Assembly: GCA_910586835.1 (NCBI GenBank)
Contig: CAJUJU010000040.1
Location: 1-37,544, forward strand
Length of the DNA: 37,544 nucleotides
Reading direction: 5' to 3'
DNA from: an uncultured Acetatifactor sp.
Lineage (GTDB): Bacteria > Bacillota > Clostridia > Lachnospirales > Lachnospiraceae
Under the pieces are notes generated by a model. That model saw only the letters and a list, made by a program, of their open reading frames with translations. It was not told the DNA's origin and searched no databases. The stretch's first letter is position 1. Every line of letters begins with the position of its first letter. Shown here piece by piece: positions 1 through 7,616 of this stretch. The translations under genes were made by a program, and so were the position numbers.

Positions 1-2
1 CG

Positions 3-209
3 AAGGAGACAGAGCATGGAACGGGGTCTTGTGACCACATGGCGGAGCTGGAGATTGCGCTGCGGGGAGGCGGGAGCCTGCGCGTGATGGACTACGCTTC
101 TGCGGGGAAGAAGTGGGAGGAGAGCGGAAAGATCGCCGCCTGGATCCGAACCGGAAAAGTGTGCAAAGATTTTCTAAGCGGTCAAAAGGCGCCCGCTAAG
201 AAAATCTAA
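3..209 (+). CDS. C-terminal end of an unidentified protein (5'-truncated by window edge)
   Basis: An open frame enters from the left edge and ends at TAA 207-209, giving 68 C-terminal residues. The frame contains a stretch reading MDYASAGKKWEESGK followed by an AAWIRT segment. This resembles, only loosely and from memory, the last beta-strands of DUF1680/GH127-type glycoside hydrolases, so the family is not assigned. The two other forward frames contain early stops, which supports this frame as coding. The last codons and the stop lie inside a long imperfect inverted repeat (159-218). The metallophosphoesterase gene starts 38 bases downstream on the same strand and may share its transcript. 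Confidence 0.55.
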   Translation, partial: KETEHGTGSCDHMAELEIALRGGGSLRVMDYASAGKKWEESGKIAAWIRTGKVCKDFLSGQKAPAKKI

Positions 210-218
210 ATTGCACAC
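159..218. repeat. Long imperfect inverted repeat overlapping a stop codon
   Basis: Left arm 159-181 pairs with right arm 193-218. The outer 8 bp (GTGTGCAA/TTGCACAC) is followed by a 3-base bulge (208-210), 9 bp (AGATTTTCT/AGAAAATCT), one mismatch and 5 bp (AGCGG/CCGCT). The loop is about 11 bases. There is no U-tract after the right arm, so it is not a standard intrinsic terminator. It may protect the mRNA 3' end or be a dispersed palindromic element. Confidence 0.75.
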
Positions 219-247
219 AGAAGAACGAAAGAAAGAGAGGAATCCGT

Positions 248-1360
248 ATGCCGGATTGGATGGAGACATGGCCTTCTGTCTATGCGGTAGGCCGGGAATA
301 TCAGATTTGTTTACCTGTGAGGCAGGAATGTACCATGTGGGTTCGGGTAGGAGAAAAAGACTACTGCGATCATTCCAACGGAATTTTGCGTTCGGGGAAG
401 TTTCTGCACATAGTGCATGTGCCCTGTGAGGCGTTGGAACGGGAAAGGCGCTATACAGTCTGTCTGCGGGAAATTCGGAAGCGCAGGCCGTATTTCACCG
501 AATGTGGCGAGGTGCAAAGCCGGGAGTATTGTTTTGAGCCGTTGGTGAAAAAGGAGGAGTATCATATCATAAATCTGGCGGATACCCACAGTCTGACAAA
601 AGCTCCTGTGGGCAGCGGCAGCTTCTTCGGCGAAAAGCTGGATCTGCTGGTTATGAACGGAGACATTCCCGATGACAGCGGCGACCCGGAAAATTTCAGG
701 GCAATCTATCTCATATCGGGTGCGGTTTCCAAGGGCCGGGTTCCCTGCGTGTTTGCCCGGGGAAACCACGATATGCGGGGGATTTATGCGGAGCAGCTGG
801 CAGACTATACGCCCACGGACGGGGGGAAATCCTATTATACGTTTCGTCTCGGGCCGGTGTGGGGAATTGTGCTGGACGCGGGGGAAGATAAGGAAGACGG
901 TAATCCGGAGTATGGTCATATGGTGTGCTGCGAGGCGTTCCGGGAAGAAGAGGAGGATTTCCTGAACCGTGTGATCGCCGCGGGGGAGTATGAACAGGCC
1001 TCGGTGCGCTTAATTGTAAGCCATCACCCTTTTGTCCATTGCATAAAAGCGCCCTTTGATATCGAGCAGGAAAGATATGCCAGGTGGTCTCAAAAGCTGA
1101 AGAAACTTCGGCCTACGGTCTGGCTTGCAGGGCATTTACATGAGTGTTTTCTTGAGAGCCCGGGCGGAGCGCATGATACATACGGTTATCCCTGCCCGGT
1201 AGTCTGTTCATCGGATGTGGATGTGCCGGAAAATCGACACATTGTAGGTGCTGTGACGATCACGGCGGAGGGGATACGGGTGAGGTATGTGTCGGAGAGC
1301 GGGCAGGTTGTGGGGGACGAGACGGTGACTGTGCACGGAACGGGCAACCGGAACAACTGA
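248..1360 (+). CDS. Calcineurin-like metallophosphoesterase
   Basis: The 370-residue protein carries the ordered metal-binding motifs of the calcineurin-like phosphoesterase superfamily: DxH (D112, H114), NGD (137-139), GNHD (172-175), SHHP (about 258) and GHLH (about 295). About 100 N-terminal residues precede the catalytic domain and may form a beta-sandwich like that of purple acid phosphatase relatives; I see no signal peptide, so a cytoplasmic location is likely. The substrate cannot be predicted. The ATG at 248 has an AGAGAGG ribosome site about 7 bases upstream. It follows the truncated gene by 38 bases, and a 288-base gap separates it from the restriction enzyme, which has its own promoter. 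Confidence 0.88.
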   Translation: MPDWMETWPSVYAVGREYQICLPVRQECTMWVRVGEKDYCDHSNGILRSGKFLHIVHVPCEALERERRYTVCLREIRKRRPYFTECGEVQSREYCFEPLVKKEEYHIINLADTHSLTKAPVGSGSFFGEKLDLLVMNGDIPDDSGDPENFRAIYLISGAVSKGRVPCVFARGNHDMRGIYAEQLADYTPTDGGKSYYTFRLGPVWGIVLDAGEDKEDGNPEYGHMVCCEAFREEEEDFLNRVIAAGEYEQASVRLIVSHHPFVHCIKAPFDIEQERYARWSQKLKKLRPTVWLAGHLHECFLESPGGAHDTYGYPCPVVCSSDVDVPENRHIVGAVTITAEGIRVRYVSESGQVVGDETVTVHGTGNRNN

Positions 1361-1391
1361 TTATCTTGAACAGAGCGTTGTTCCGGCTTAT

Positions 1392-1529
1392 GTGACAGCT
1401 ACTTCAAATTTGATTTTTTCCGGTTTTACGGGTGGCTTTGTAAATAAAAATATCACGGTATATGATTTATTACAAGCCAGAATGGGAGTAAAAGAGTTGC
1501 AGGAGGGATTGGAACTAATCGGCGAATAG
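1392..1529 (+). pseudogene. Possible gene remnant or small ORF in the gap
   Basis: A frame open from inside the end of the phosphoesterase gene runs to TAG 1527-1529 and can be read from GTG 1392 as 45 residues, ending with an amphipathic stretch LLQARMGVKELQEGLELIGE. It is more AT-rich than its neighbours and has protein-like composition. No convincing ribosome site precedes the GTG. It could be the C-terminal remnant of a degraded gene. I do not recognise the family. Confidence 0.25.
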
Positions 1530-1561
1530 AAATAAGAATCATATATGTGACGAGAGCCTTG

Positions 1562-1590
1562 TTGACGCATTTGGAAACAGAGGATATAAT
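1562..1590 (+). promoter_or_regulatory. SigA promoter for the restriction-modification gene
   Basis: TTGACG (1562-1567), 17-bp spacer, perfect TATAAT (1585-1590). Transcription would begin near 1597, leaving a leader of about 50 bases before ATG 1649. This argues against the in-frame upstream ATG at 1547, which lies before the promoter. Confidence 0.8.
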
Positions 1591-1648
1591 CATTTCATGG
1601 ACGAAGGCGGTTCGGATGAGCCGAAAGCGCGCGGGAATGAGGGAAAAC

Positions 1649-4600
1649 ATGGAGACAAAAGATACAGGGATCTATTCTGATGCGATATTTGAAAGTGTGG
1701 AGTATACTATAAAACTGGAAGAAACGTTGGAAGTGACTCTTGAAAAGGCCAGAGCAGCTAATACGGAGGCGTCAGTGGCCTCCGCTCTTGAGACAGAACT
1801 GTTTTACATTGTAAAGACCTTTTTTCACAAGGATATCGATCTGAGCAAGGAGGAACCGGTCAGCGCCGCGGAGCCGAGACGGAGGTTCCGGGGAAGGATG
1901 GACGCCGTCTGTAATGATCTGGTGATCGAGTATAAGAGACAGGACAAGTTGACCAGCGCCAGAGACCAGGAGAAGGCAACCCGGCAGGTGGAAACCTATC
2001 TGATGCAGCTGAAGAGCGAAACCGGGGCGGAATACATTGCGGTGCTGACGGATGGGGTGAAGATAAGGTACTTTTATTATCTTGAAAACCATATCCATCA
2101 CACGCCGTTCAAGAAAATAGAGGCAGAGGATCTGGATAAGCTGGTCAGGTGCCTTGTGAATGTGGAGAACAAGAAGTTCGTTCCGCGGAACATTGTGCAG
2201 GACTTTAAGCTGAATGCCGGAGGAGGGATTACGCTTAAGCTGGCAAAGTGTCTTTTCGGGATTGTCATGAATCATATGACGGAAAAGACGCGTATGCTGT
2301 TTGAGGAGTGGCAGGAGCTGTTTCATCTGTCCGAGAACGATAACGGGCAGAATCAGGATATTGAAAAGCGCAAAAAGGCACTGGGTGAAATTTTCGGGCG
2401 GCAGATAGACGATGTGGAAATGGACTATAAAGCGCTGTTTGTTCTGCAGACCACCTACGCCATTATTGTGAAGTTGATCGCCTGCCGGGTGATTGCCCGG
2501 CTGACCACGGAGGCGGAGGGAGATGTGATCTATTTTTCCGATCTGACGCAGGTGACTTCCGAACAGCTGCGTCAGTTTATGGAAAATCTGGAGGATGGCT
2601 ATTCTTACGCCATAGGAGGAATCCGAAACCTTCTGGAAGGGGACTTTTTTTCCTGGTATGTGTCGGAGGAGCAGTGGACCCAGGAGGAAGCGGACTGTAT
2701 CCGCCGTGTGATTCATGTGCTGGACGGTTATTCCTACAGTGCTTTTACCCGCGGTTATGCGGCAATTGATATTTTTAAGGATCTTTATATGGAGATCATG
2801 CCCAACGAGGTGAGGCACAGCCTGGGCGAGTATTTTACGCCCTCCTGGCTGGCGGATTATGTGATCGGCAACAGTGTGGAAATGGTCGGCGGTTCCCGGT
2901 GGAGGGCCATAGATCCCTGCTGCGGCAGCGGCATCTTTGTGTCAGCCCTGATAAAGCATGTCATAGGAAACAGGGATATCATCAGCGCGTCGAAGGAGGA
3001 AAAGAAGCGGCTTCTGGGAGAGATCCTGGAGCGGGTGAAGGGGGTCGATATCAATCCGCTGTCCGTTCTCACCGCAAGAGTCAGCTATATGCTTGCCATC
3101 TCTCCCCTGTTGGGCGAAGAAACCGTGGAAATACCGGTGTACTTAGGGGATTCCGCAAATATTCCGGCCAGAGTACAGGTTGAAGGCGTTGACTGTTATT
3201 CCTGCCTGGTCAGCACAAAGCGGGGAAGGATTGATGTAATACTGCCCGCCGGCTTTGTGGAGCGCGGGGACTTTCTGGAAAAGATGAACGTAATCCAGCT
3301 TCTGGTAAAGACGGAGAATGCGGATAACGTATATGAAAAGTTTGTGGCAAACATACCGGAGGAGGAGCGGAAGGAGGGGATTTTGGAATCGATCCGGCGG
3401 CTGTCGCTGCGGCTGACAGAGCTGCATAAAAACAGGTGGGACGGCATCTGGATGAGAATTGTGGCCAATTATATGCTGGTGGCCAGAATCCGGGATATGG
3501 ACATCATTGTGGGAAATCCGCCCTGGGTGAAGTGGGAATTTCTTCCGCAGAAGTATGCCGAGAAGATCAAGAGCCTGTGTGTGAGCCGCCATCTGTTCTC
3601 GGGACAGACCTACATGGGCGCAATCAGCCTGAATATCTGCGCGCTGATTTCCAATGTGACTGCTTCCGCCTGGCTGCGGCCGGACGGAGTGCTGGCCTTT
3701 TTGATGCCCAGAACGCTGATGACCCAGGATTCCTATGCGGGCTTCCGCAATTTTTATACGGATCCGGAAAAGGAGGAGCGTCTGTATCTGCAGAGGGCGG
3801 ACGACTGGAGCGGCGCGGGCAATCCCTTTATTTTTACCACGGAGAAGTTTCTGACTTACTACTATCGAAGGAGGTATGTGGATTATCGGAGAGATGGCGT
3901 TCCCATGTGGTTTCCGGAGAAAAAGCGGGGAGTTGATATCAGATATGTCAATTCCTTTAATTCCTATCGGGAGGTGGAGGAATATTTTACCATGGGAAGC
4001 GGCAGGGCCTGTCAGCTGGATAAAAACCGAACCGGCTTCACCATGGTCAGGGATGAGGATGCCTCCAGAATGGAGCTTTACGGGCGGATTATCGGGGATT
4101 TTCAGTACAAAGCCAGAAGCGGGGTGGAATTTACGCCGGCGGAGGTGTATTTCCTGGAACCGGTGCGATCCTGTGGGAACGGGGAGAGATATCGGTTCCG
4201 GAACGCACAGTTTACGGGCTCCGTGTATAAGGCCGCAGGGCAGGGAGAGCTGGAGCTGGAGACCTGTTATGTATATCCGGTGGTGAAGAGTCCCTGCATC
4301 CGGGAATTTGGCTTTGCCGAGAATAATAATTACTGTATTTTCCCATATCGGAGAGGGGAGAGGTCCTGCGTGCCAGAGGCGGAGCTTGCGGCGGAGGCGG
4401 AGTATCTGACGGGCTATCTGGCAGGGAACAGAGAGCTCATTGAGAAGCAGTCAAAGCGCAGCAGGGCCATCGCCAGGGGAGATGCGTTTTATGCGCTGTC
4501 CAAGGTAGGAACCTATACCTACGGCGATTATGCCGTCACCTTCCGGGATAATACGAAGCTGGTGGCAGCGGTGGTTTCTCCGGTGCCGACGCCCTGGGGA

Positions 4601-4927
4601 GAGCGGAAGATGCCCGTCTGCGCAAAGCACGCCCCCATCATCAGTATGGATAAACAGGGAAGGTATATCACCGGGGAGGAAGCCTATTACCTCTGCGGCA
4701 TCCTCAACACGAAGGTGGTGCAGGAGTACATGAAATTTTCCTACAGCGGTCGTTCCTACAGCATTGATTTTAATATAAAGTGTCCACTGTATGATGCAAA
4801 CGACCCGCTGCACCGTCGGATTGCAGAGCTGTCCAAGGCGGCGCACGGGCAATCCGGGGATGCCGACGGTATCGCAGAGATCAAGAGAGAAATAGAGGAT
4901 TGTTATTTGACGATGTGCGATTCATAA
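1649..4927 (+). CDS. Type IIG (Eco57I-like) fused restriction endonuclease / N6-adenine methyltransferase
   Basis: This 1092-residue single-chain enzyme should both cut DNA and methylate adenine. Near the N terminus a PD-(D/E)xK-like nuclease signature is visible: D85 followed by E94-x-K96 in a VIEYKRQ context. The methyltransferase core has the SAM motif DPCCGSG (422-428), preceded by the EYFTPSWLA stretch typical of Eco57I-family methylases, and the catalytic NPPW motif (623-626). The C-terminal part, from about residue 700, is likely to hold target recognition. No separate specificity, methylase or nuclease gene is adjacent, as expected for type IIG. The start at 1649 follows GAGGG with good spacing and lies downstream of a strong promoter. 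A phage-defence role is inferred. A solitary regulatory methylase is less likely because nuclease residues are present. Confidence 0.88.
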   Translation: METKDTGIYSDAIFESVEYTIKLEETLEVTLEKARAANTEASVASALETELFYIVKTFFHKDIDLSKEEPVSAAEPRRRFRGRMDAVCNDLVIEYKRQDKLTSARDQEKATRQVETYLMQLKSETGAEYIAVLTDGVKIRYFYYLENHIHHTPFKKIEAEDLDKLVRCLVNVENKKFVPRNIVQDFKLNAGGGITLKLAKCLFGIVMNHMTEKTRMLFEEWQELFHLSENDNGQNQDIEKRKKALGEIFGRQIDDVEMDYKALFVLQTTYAIIVKLIACRVIARLTTEAEGDVIYFSDLTQVTSEQLRQFMENLEDGYSYAIGGIRNLLEGDFFSWYVSEEQWTQEEADCIRRVIHVLDGYSYSAFTRGYAAIDIFKDLYMEIMPNEVRHSLGEYFTPSWLADYVIGNSVEMVGGSRWRAIDPCCGSGIFVSALIKHVIGNRDIISASKEEKKRLLGEILERVKGVDINPLSVLTARVSYMLAISPLLGEETVEIPVYLGDSANIPARVQVEGVDCYSCLVSTKRGRIDVILPAGFVERGDFLEKMNVIQLLVKTENADNVYEKFVANIPEEERKEGILESIRRLSLRLTELHKNRWDGIWMRIVANYMLVARIRDMDIIVGNPPWVKWEFLPQKYAEKIKSLCVSRHLFSGQTYMGAISLNICALISNVTASAWLRPDGVLAFLMPRTLMTQDSYAGFRNFYTDPEKEERLYLQRADDWSGAGNPFIFTTEKFLTYYYRRRYVDYRRDGVPMWFPEKKRGVDIRYVNSFNSYREVEEYFTMGSGRACQLDKNRTGFTMVRDEDASRMELYGRIIGDFQYKARSGVEFTPAEVYFLEPVRSCGNGERYRFRNAQFTGSVYKAAGQGELELETCYVYPVVKSPCIREFGFAENNNYCIFPYRRGERSCVPEAELAAEAEYLTGYLAGNRELIEKQSKRSRAIARGDAFYALSKVGTYTYGDYAVTFRDNTKLVAAVVSPVPTPWGERKMPVCAKHAPIISMDKQGRYITGEEAYYLCGILNTKVVQEYMKFSYSGRSYSIDFNIKCPLYDANDPLHRRIAELSKAAHGQSGDADGIAEIKREIEDCYLTMCDS

Positions 4928-4986
4928 ATAATTTCTGAGATTTTTGCTCATCCTGTTAACAGAATCGGAATGCGGGAGGAGCGGCA

Positions 4987-5847
4987 ATGAGGAAAAAAAG
5001 ACTGCGGACCGTCCTGGTCTGTGCGGTGCCTTCCCTCGCTGCCGCTCTTTTTGTGTGGACTGCGGCAGCGGAAGCCGGGGCGCACTACAGACCGGAGTAT
5101 GAGAGGGCAGATCTGGAGACTATCCTGTGCAAGGAGATGCCGGATGAGGAGGATTACGCCGTGTTATTCCGGCAGACAGGGCTGGGCAGAAGCGGGGTGG
5201 AAGAGCTGTTTCATCAGGGCAGGCAGGGGGAACTGCTGTCTTTGCAGGAGCGCTTTTTTGCACAGGTGGAGTATGAATGCTTTCAGGCCAACGCGGTGTG
5301 CCGCAGCGAGCGGCTGACCGGCGCGGCGGGTGCGGCGACGGAGATCGGGGACTTCCTGCCCACCGTGCAGACCGGCGACATCCTTGTGACCTTCAGCGGA
5401 CACTTTTTCGGCTGGCGCAGCGGACATGCGGGGATTGTGGTGGATGCGGAGGCGGGACAGACCCTGGAGGCGGTGATGCCGGGCTTAAGCTCCGAGATCT
5501 GTACCCTGGAACAGTGGGGAAGGTATCCCTGCTTTGTGCTTCTGCGGCTGAAGGACGCCACAGCGGAGGAGACGGCCGCCATCGCCGCGTATGCCGAGGA
5601 CAATCTTGCGGATATTCCCTATGATCTGTTCAGCTTTACGGAGGGAGGAACAGAGACACAGAGGGCGGTTTCCGGCACGCAGTGCGCTCATCTGGTCTGG
5701 CTTGCCTTTGCGCATTTTGGCTATGATCTGGACGGGGACGGAGGCTATGTGGTCACGCCCGCTGACCTGTGCGGGAGCGAACTGTTGGAGGTGGTACAGA
5801 TTTATGGTATTGATCCCTGTGCAAAAGAGATTTCCGGCGGCGGATGA
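4987..5847 (+). CDS. Secreted permuted NlpC/P60 (YiiX/YycO-like) cysteine hydrolase
   Basis: The 286-residue protein begins with a basic stretch and a hydrophobic segment (residues 8-28) ending in AEA/GA, a likely signal peptide. The catalytic part shows the circularly permuted NlpC/P60 order: GDILV (130-134), the histidine block GHAGIVVD (His147) and then the cysteine block GTQCAHLVWL (Cys233). Such enzymes act on peptidoglycan peptides, lipids or other amides; the substrate is not evident. The first ATG has a GGGAGGAG ribosome site. The gene follows the restriction enzyme by 59 bases and could share its transcript, but no functional link is obvious. Confidence 0.75.
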   Translation: MRKKRLRTVLVCAVPSLAAALFVWTAAAEAGAHYRPEYERADLETILCKEMPDEEDYAVLFRQTGLGRSGVEELFHQGRQGELLSLQERFFAQVEYECFQANAVCRSERLTGAAGAATEIGDFLPTVQTGDILVTFSGHFFGWRSGHAGIVVDAEAGQTLEAVMPGLSSEICTLEQWGRYPCFVLLRLKDATAEETAAIAAYAEDNLADIPYDLFSFTEGGTETQRAVSGTQCAHLVWLAFAHFGYDLDGDGGYVVTPADLCGSELLEVVQIYGIDPCAKEISGGG

Positions 5848-5904
5848 CGGCGCTCCTGTCAGAAAATACAACTATTAAAACTCTCTTAATTTTTTGGAAT
5901 TCCC

Positions 5905-5932
5905 TTGAAAAGCATAGCGTAAATCGTATATT
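5905..5932 (+). promoter_or_regulatory. Promoter for the HTH-glf pair
   Basis: TTGAAA (5905-5910), 16-bp spacer, TATATT (5927-5932). An overlapping TATTAT at 5929-5934 would give an 18-bp spacer. It lies about 44 bases before the regulator's ATG in an AT-rich gap. Confidence 0.6.
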
Positions 5933-5975
5933 ATCCATATGTACGATTCGGTTTTCGGTATGGAGGAAAAGTGAA

Positions 5976-6329
5976 ATGACAAAAGCGGAGATTTTGAAAA
6001 AAGAAATTTTACAGCAATATCGCAGTGTACGCCAATTCGCCATGGAAATGAATATTCCGTACAGTACGCTGGTCACTGCGCTGGAGCGCGGCATTGAGGG
6101 AATGGCATATGGTACCGTGATCAAGATGTGTGACAAGCTGAGCCTGAACCCGGTAGACTTCTCCTCCCTGGAGCGAGATACATCGCTGGGGGCACAGCTG
6201 CTGGAGAACAGGGTGATGCAGTATTACGTCAAGCTGAACCAGACAGGAAGAGATAAGGTTCTGGAGCTGATGGACGACTTTGTTCAGATTGAGAAATACA
6301 GGGCAAAGGGAAAGAAGAACAACAAATGA
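5976..6329 (+). CDS. Small Cro/C1-type HTH transcriptional regulator
   Basis: The 117-residue protein has an N-terminal helix-turn-helix (about residues 16-62; the motif reads SVRQFAMEMNIPYSTLVTAL). A helical C-terminal part (about 75-117) ends in a basic KGKKNNK tail. The chosen ATG has GGAGG nine bases upstream. An in-frame ATG at 5844 was rejected because it lies inside the previous gene and upstream of the promoter. The stop overlaps the glf start in ATGA, so translation is coupled. The coupling suggests control of glf or of surface-sugar genes, or autoregulation; the operator is not identified. Confidence 0.8.
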   Translation: MTKAEILKKEILQQYRSVRQFAMEMNIPYSTLVTALERGIEGMAYGTVIKMCDKLSLNPVDFSSLERDTSLGAQLLENRVMQYYVKLNQTGRDKVLELMDDFVQIEKYRAKGKKNNK

Positions 6330-7486
6330 GATATGATTATCTGATCGTCGGCGCAGGGCTTTTCGGCGCGGTGTTTGCTCATGAAGCCCGCGCGGCGGGC
6401 AGGAAATGTCTGTGCATTGACCGCCGCCCTCACCTTGGCGGAAACATCTATACAGTGGAAAAAAACGGGATACAGGTGCACAGGTACGGCGCGCATATCT
6501 TTCACACCTCCGACAGAGCGGTGTGGGACTATGTGAATCGTTTTGCCGAATTCAATCACTATGTAAATTCTCCTGTGGCTGTCTATGGGGACGAGCTGTA
6601 CAACCTGCCCTTCAATATGAATACCTTCAGCAGGATGTGGGGGATCAGGACACCTGCGGAAGCTGAGGCCGTCATTGCAAGGCAGAGAGAGGAGGCCGCA
6701 GCGGCCCTGGGAAGCGGGAGGGCAGGCGCAGAACCGGCCAACCTGGAGGAGCAGGCGCTGTCTCTTGTGGGCCGGGACGTGTATGAGAAGCTGGTGAAGG
6801 GTTACACCGAAAAGCAGTGGGGAAGAAGCTGTACGGAGCTTCCCGCTTTCATTATCCGCCGACTGCCGGTGCGCTTTACCTACGACAATAACTATTTTTC
6901 CGACAGATATCAGGGGATACCCGTGGGCGGTTATACGCAGATTGCGGAAAAACTTTTGGAGGGTGTTCCGCTGAGGCTTGGCGTGACCTATGGGGAGTTT
7001 GCCGCCGAAAAAGGAAATGAGGGTTATGCGGTGCGCTCCCGGGAGGGAGACCTCTTTGACAAGGTGGTGTATACCGGCATGATCGACGAGTACTTTGATT
7101 ATTGTCTGGGAGAGCTGCAGTACCGGTCTCTTCGCTTTGAGGAGGAGGTTCTGGAGGGCTGCGGCAATTATCAGGGAAATGCCGTGGTAAACTATACGGA
7201 GAGAGAGGTGCCCTATACCCGCATTATCGAGCATAAACATTTTGAGTTCGGAACGCAGCCGGATACGGTGATCACAAGGGAATATCCGGCCTCGTGGAGC
7301 AGGGGGGACGAACCCTATTATCCTGTCAACGATGAGCGGAACGGCAGTCTTTATCAGAAATATGCCGATCTGGCGTCGAAGGAGAAGAGAGTGATCTTCG
7401 GCGGGCGGCTGGGGCAATACCGATATTATGACATGGATAAGGTTATAGCGGAAGCGCTGAAGACAGTGAAGGCAGAACTGGAGTAG
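6326..7486 (+). CDS. glf: UDP-galactopyranose mutase
   Basis: This flavoenzyme interconverts UDP-galactopyranose and UDP-galactofuranose, the donor for galactofuranose-containing surface glycans. At 386 residues it matches the usual family length. The N terminus has the FAD Rossmann motif GAGLFG (9-14) followed by the family-typical DRRPHLGGN and RYGAHIFHT segments. TEKQWGR near residue 156 and the C-terminal GRLGQYRYYDMD block (FAD binding) are also present. It overlaps the HTH gene by 4 bases and ends before two hairpins. Galactofuranose could feed surface-polysaccharide synthesis, possibly including the cassette at 20.9-31.5 kb, but no direct link is visible. Confidence 0.95.
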   Translation: MRYDYLIVGAGLFGAVFAHEARAAGRKCLCIDRRPHLGGNIYTVEKNGIQVHRYGAHIFHTSDRAVWDYVNRFAEFNHYVNSPVAVYGDELYNLPFNMNTFSRMWGIRTPAEAEAVIARQREEAAAALGSGRAGAEPANLEEQALSLVGRDVYEKLVKGYTEKQWGRSCTELPAFIIRRLPVRFTYDNNYFSDRYQGIPVGGYTQIAEKLLEGVPLRLGVTYGEFAAEKGNEGYAVRSREGDLFDKVVYTGMIDEYFDYCLGELQYRSLRFEEEVLEGCGNYQGNAVVNYTEREVPYTRIIEHKHFEFGTQPDTVITREYPASWSRGDEPYYPVNDERNGSLYQKYADLASKEKRVIFGGRLGQYRYYDMDKVIAEALKTVKAELE

Positions 7487-7570
7487 AAACGAAAGAAGCT
7501 TCCTTGCCGGTTTTCCCGACAGGGCTTTTGACACCCAAACCCTCAGTGGAAACTTTGTCGTGGCTGGGGA

Positions 7571-7590
7571 AGAATGCGAAGCATTCTTTT
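7571..7590 (+). terminator. Intrinsic terminator after glf
   Basis: Stem AGAATGC/GCATTCT (7571-7577/7581-7587) with GAA loop, followed by T residues. A second, very GC-rich hairpin follows immediately. Confidence 0.55.
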
Positions 7591-7616
7591 AAGCGCGCCG
7601 CCTGCGGCGCGCTTTT
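7591..7616. terminator. GC-rich hairpin between converging genes
   Basis: A near-perfect palindrome AAGCGCGCCGC/GCGGCGCGCTT (7591-7601/7604-7614), followed by TTTT on the plus strand. It abuts the stop codon of the minus-strand fliD-like gene, so it sits at the convergent junction and probably stops plus-strand readthrough. On the minus strand it lacks a U-tract but may still stabilise the 3' end. Confidence 0.6.

Noticed and set aside
1547..1648. Longer start for the restriction-modification gene
   Set aside because: It lies upstream of the TTGACG/TATAAT promoter and has no ribosome site; 1649 has GAGGG.
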